64,000 bases of DNA from Ampelocalamus luodianensis. Lineage: Eukaryota > Streptophyta > Magnoliopsida > Poales > Poaceae. Under the pieces are notes generated by a model. That model saw nothing but the letters and a program-made list of their open reading frames with translations. It did not search any database and was not told the DNA's origin. A program made the position numbers and the translations under genes. This document shows, in pieces, positions 62,074-64,000 of the stretch (its first letter is position 1; each line of letters starts with the position of its first letter). The DNA is taken from contig CM070622.1 of NCBI GenBank assembly GCA_036346255.1, positions 20,238,751-20,302,750 of the forward strand, given 5' to 3'.

Positions 62074-64000
62074 GTTATGCATGAATACTAAAGGCTTTGA
62101 GTATTGTTGATCATTCTAAACATGCTATCTTTTACCATGAGTGTGTGATGTTCAGTTAATGAAAAATATAAAAGGTTCCCATGGGTGGAGGAGAGTTGAA
62201 AAAGAGCAGAAAATTTTGTCTGTTAAGGTTTGGATAAGGCATTGTTTTTTCTGATTTACATAACAAGAGGTCAAGGACATATGACATTGGCCTCAACTAA
62301 TGCCATTCTTACAATGTTACATTCTGGAATTCTGCAGGCTCACTACCTCACCATTGGATTTTACTGCATCATTAGTTAATTATGTTTTGCTGATGATTCT
62401 GCTCAGATTTACATCTAACTGTTAGTGTTATTGTATTCTAAAAACTCAAAATTGCCATATGTATTTTACTGATTTATGCATGTCATGTTCTTTAGGATAG
62501 TAATTTTACTTCACATAAAAAAAGTAATTACCGTAGCTCTATGAGTACTATAACAGATTCAGGACCAGAAATATATAGCCAAGCTGAGGTTCATGTTTGT
62601 ACGTATTTATAGTTTTGTACTCATTATCCTGTGCCTGACAGAACTGCATGCTCCAAAAAATATAAACAACTCGCATTGTAAGATAGATGCTGCTTCTCTA
62701 TCTGTTTTTCTTACTGTATGACGGCTTTTTGTGTTTTGCTTTGTTGGAATTTATCTCCGCATAAGAATGCAAGATTACTAAAGTGATGGGTTTTCCGGCT
62801 TAGGTACCCATTTTCCTAATTTCTTTGACGATAATTTTATTTCGGTCTTATATTCATTATGCTTATGTATTGCTTTTTTATACAGGTTTTACATTCGGAT
62901 TTATATACTTTTATACTACTAGGTTATCTATTATTAGTATTAAGGTATCCGAGCAATGGTGCCATTTGGTGCAGGTTACCTTCTAGTTCTTTAGTAAAAG
63001 GTGAAAGAATAGGTCGCTCTACATTCACCGCGCTGCTTGCCTTGAACGGGCCACCTTGGGGGTATTCTAAAGAGCTCCTGGTGGACAACTAGTTTCTTGG
63101 ATGACACTGTTTATGTGTAAGTTGTCTGAAAATTTGTTATTTTTCACTCACTTGTTTCTACTTTTAGATTTTCATCTAACGGCACGAAAAGAACGTTACA
63201 AGAAAAAAAAAATCTAAACTAGATAAAAGTAAGTCTAGGTGAATCATAGAAATACAAAAACAAATACAAAAAAAATAGAACTAAAAATTTCAGTAGAGCT
63301 ACGGTAAAATTGCACATTACTTGGTACTGTAATTTTAGGCTTAATACTGTTCAACTATCGGTGACTGATAGATAAGAAAATTTCAGACAACTGAAAATTA
63401 GCAAATCCGTTCTCGGATTAGCGGTATGGTACTAAATATAGTACAAATGACAATCAATCCTAACGTCTGGTGTGCTGAGCTGGAGTGGCTCCGCGTGGAC
63501 CATGATGGATGACTAACGTTTGGTCTGTATGGTGATTCCCTGTCGTTCCCATTTCGTGCTCACGATCACGATTCACGACATTGTGTAATCAATCAGTTTT
63601 CAGACTGCTGCGGCATAAGCCCGTCGAAAAATACAATCTTCTGCCAATACTGGCTAATTCATGAGGCTAATGTATTTGCACAAACAAGTGGAGCCACACC
63701 AAATCTGCCCTAGGACGCGTTTGTTGGAACTCGTAACTTGCAAGCAAATCAACGATGTTTGTCTCTTAACAAATCTACGGTGAAATGATCAATGGTGCAC
63801 ACAGTGAAGACTTCTCTAGATAGAAAAAAGAAAAGTGGTCTTAGAGCATCTACAATAATTTATTTCTTAACTTGTTACTAAGAGTAGAGAGAATACTCAG
63901 TCTAATAAAAATAAACAAGCCTAACAACGAATTGTTTCTTGAGTTTATATCTAAGACTTTAATTGCTATACACAAAATAGGTTTTTAGGTAACAAGTAAG
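62074..64000. other. Unassigned, AT-rich; possible MITE entering at the right edge
   Basis: There are no recognisable genes. From about 63868 the words ACTTGTTACTAAGAG and, at the very end, AGGTAACAAGT are inverted relatives, so a MITE may span 63868-63997. A 209-base open stretch at 62884-63092 is discussed among the findings. Confidence 0.4.

Overview
The window is plant nuclear DNA, almost certainly from a grass and probably Oryza or a close relative. The evidence is multi-exon genes with GT-AG introns, GC-rich first exons beside AT-rich introns, Stowaway MITEs, hAT and Mutator-like DNA transposons, and nested Ty1/copia and Ty3/gypsy LTR retrotransposons primed from an initiator-tRNA-Met-type site. 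The species is inference. I found no rRNA, tRNA or CRISPR locus. Most of the sequence is transposable elements around two real protein genes and one small gene fragment.

Region 1 (1-23.2 kb, + strand) is the bifunctional 6-phosphofructo-2-kinase/fructose-2,6-bisphosphatase gene (F2KP), entered part-way through its first coding exon and complete to the stop. I could place 22 exons whose phases all agree, giving 670 residues in window. Introns 5 and 10 have been expanded to 5.9 and 9.1 kb by insertions. Intron 5 holds two short-LTR copia elements in opposite orientation. Intron 10 holds a rearranged copia element, an 872-bp foldback element and a gag-only LTR element with a perfect target duplication. 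Two Stowaway MITEs sit in introns 2 and 8.

Region 2 (23.2-41.5 kb) is intergenic transposon sequence. It starts with a 1.3-kb non-autonomous hAT element with an exact 8-bp target duplication. Next comes a forward copia element (24.8-40.0 kb) split in gag by a reverse-oriented chromovirus (26.1-35.8 kb), whose 3.0-kb 5' LTR carries a 36-bp minisatellite and whose 3' LTR has been replaced by foreign sequence. A Pack-MULE-like element with a GC-rich cargo follows.

Region 3 (42-53 kb) holds a second, unrelated gag-only copia-type element with 1.3-kb LTRs (reverse strand). A degenerate Mutator-like element with a recognisable transposase (reverse strand) follows, and its right end abuts the TATA box of the next gene.

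Region 4 (53-64 kb) holds an intact, intronless trihelix (SIP1-type) transcription factor gene at 53077-53808 (+). Next is a 2.8-kb solo LTR with a perfect 5-bp target duplication. After that come a promoter-like stretch with four ACGTG cores and a TATA box but no recognisable protein, a pyrimidine-rich leader-like stretch, an unusual set of local duplications, and a two-exon fragment of a replication factor C clamp-loader subunit (61700-62073). I assigned nothing in the last 1.9 kb.
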